In this document: one piece after another, positions 5,928 through 5,931 of the stretch
Layout of the letters: the number at the start of each line of letters is the position of its first letter
Numbering within the stretch: position 1 is the first letter of the stretch
Origin: Candidatus Eiseniibacteriota bacterium
GTDB taxonomy: Bacteria > Eisenbacteria > RBG-16-71-46
Length of the DNA stretch: 5,931 bases
Assembly: GCA_021414165.1 (NCBI GenBank)
Contig: JAIOPA010000138.1
Span: forward strand, 1 to 5,931
Direction of reading: 5' to 3'
Translations under genes and position numbers: made by a program
Notes under the pieces: generated by a model
The model's database searches: none
Told to the model about the DNA's origin: nothing
What the model saw: only the letters and a program-made list of their open reading frames with translations

Positions 5928-5931
5928 CGCT
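5301..5931 (-). CDS. C-terminal part of a second exported protein, paralogue of the 814-residue protein (5' partial)
   Basis: The frame is open from the right edge to the TAG at 5301-5303, giving about 209 codons with the start outside the window. A GTG at 5912 is an internal valine, because homology to the neighbour continues upstream of it through ASRWQQ. Visible in order are the end of an Fn3-like region (SRWQQVASF, then FERRHYPVGRYRF and DGFDYHYVVT), a linker with LLESPFRT, and a FlgD-Ig-like tail from VWVVPNPFRA through TIRIYTLAGDLV and ESGVYLFTV to QTGRFVVIR. It is presumably exported like its neighbour. The signal peptide and N-terminal ectodomain are not visible, so whether the full proteins are paralogous or share only this C-terminal cassette cannot be decided here. 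It lies 87 bp upstream of the 814-residue gene on the same strand, consistent with one operon. Confidence 0.88.
   Translation of the reverse strand, partial: ASRWQQVASFSADTTLGAQSLAGITNTAGDFDSIAFERRHYPVGRYRFVDTRVQDGFDYHYVVTAVAQRIITVSGTPRVDLLESPFRTLFAGVVRPRTEAGAAYRDGKVWVVPNPFRAHAPWEREPVPGDAFTRHIDFLGLPRDVATIRIYTLAGDLVKTLEHDGRSGNGQAAWDLISRNGQDIESGVYLFTVSSPSIGSQTGRFVVIR

Overview
The window is GC-rich bacterial chromosomal DNA (by eye about two thirds G+C). It is fully explained by four protein genes: one partial gene on the plus strand at the left edge, and three genes on the minus strand, the last of which runs off the right edge. I saw no RNA gene, CRISPR array, insertion sequence or phage gene. 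Two or three of the four products carry the C-terminal beta-sandwich tails (FlgD-Ig-like, or type A sorting-like) typical of secreted proteins in the FCB superphylum and nearby candidate phyla. Together with high GC, GTG starts and Asp-rich 'DDDGDG..DED' loops, this suggests something like Candidatus Eisenbacteria, Krumholzibacteriota, Latescibacterota or Gemmatimonadota. That placement is inference from protein style, not from a marker gene.

Layout. At 1-256 (+) is the C-terminal end of a secreted protein with a PNPS...G-type sorting domain. It converges on a DEAD/DEAH-box helicase of the MrfA/YprA family (261 to about 2669, -), with only 4 bp between the two stop codons. Upstream of the helicase on the same strand is a complete 814-residue exported protein (2769-5213, -). 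It has a signal peptide, two Asp-rich calcium-binding-like loops, a large unrecognised ectodomain, an Fn3-like region and a FlgD-Ig-like tail. Upstream of that again is the C-terminal 210 codons of a paralogue (5301-5931, -).

How they relate. The two minus-strand exported proteins form a tandem paralogous pair. Their last 208 residues align without a gap at about 70% identity (147/208, counted by hand). The helicase sits downstream on the same strand with a short gap and could be co-transcribed, but nothing links DNA repair to the exported proteins functionally. The MrfA partner nuclease (MrfB) is not in the window.

The helicase and the complete exported protein share a 12-base ribosome-binding segment, GGGAGGTGCACG, just upstream of a GTG codon. 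This fixes the exported protein's start and argues that the helicase starts at 2669 rather than at the longest possible start, 2705. I found no convincing new multi-gene system. The most novel material is the unrecognised ectodomain of the 814-residue protein and the duplicated tail-bearing gene pair.
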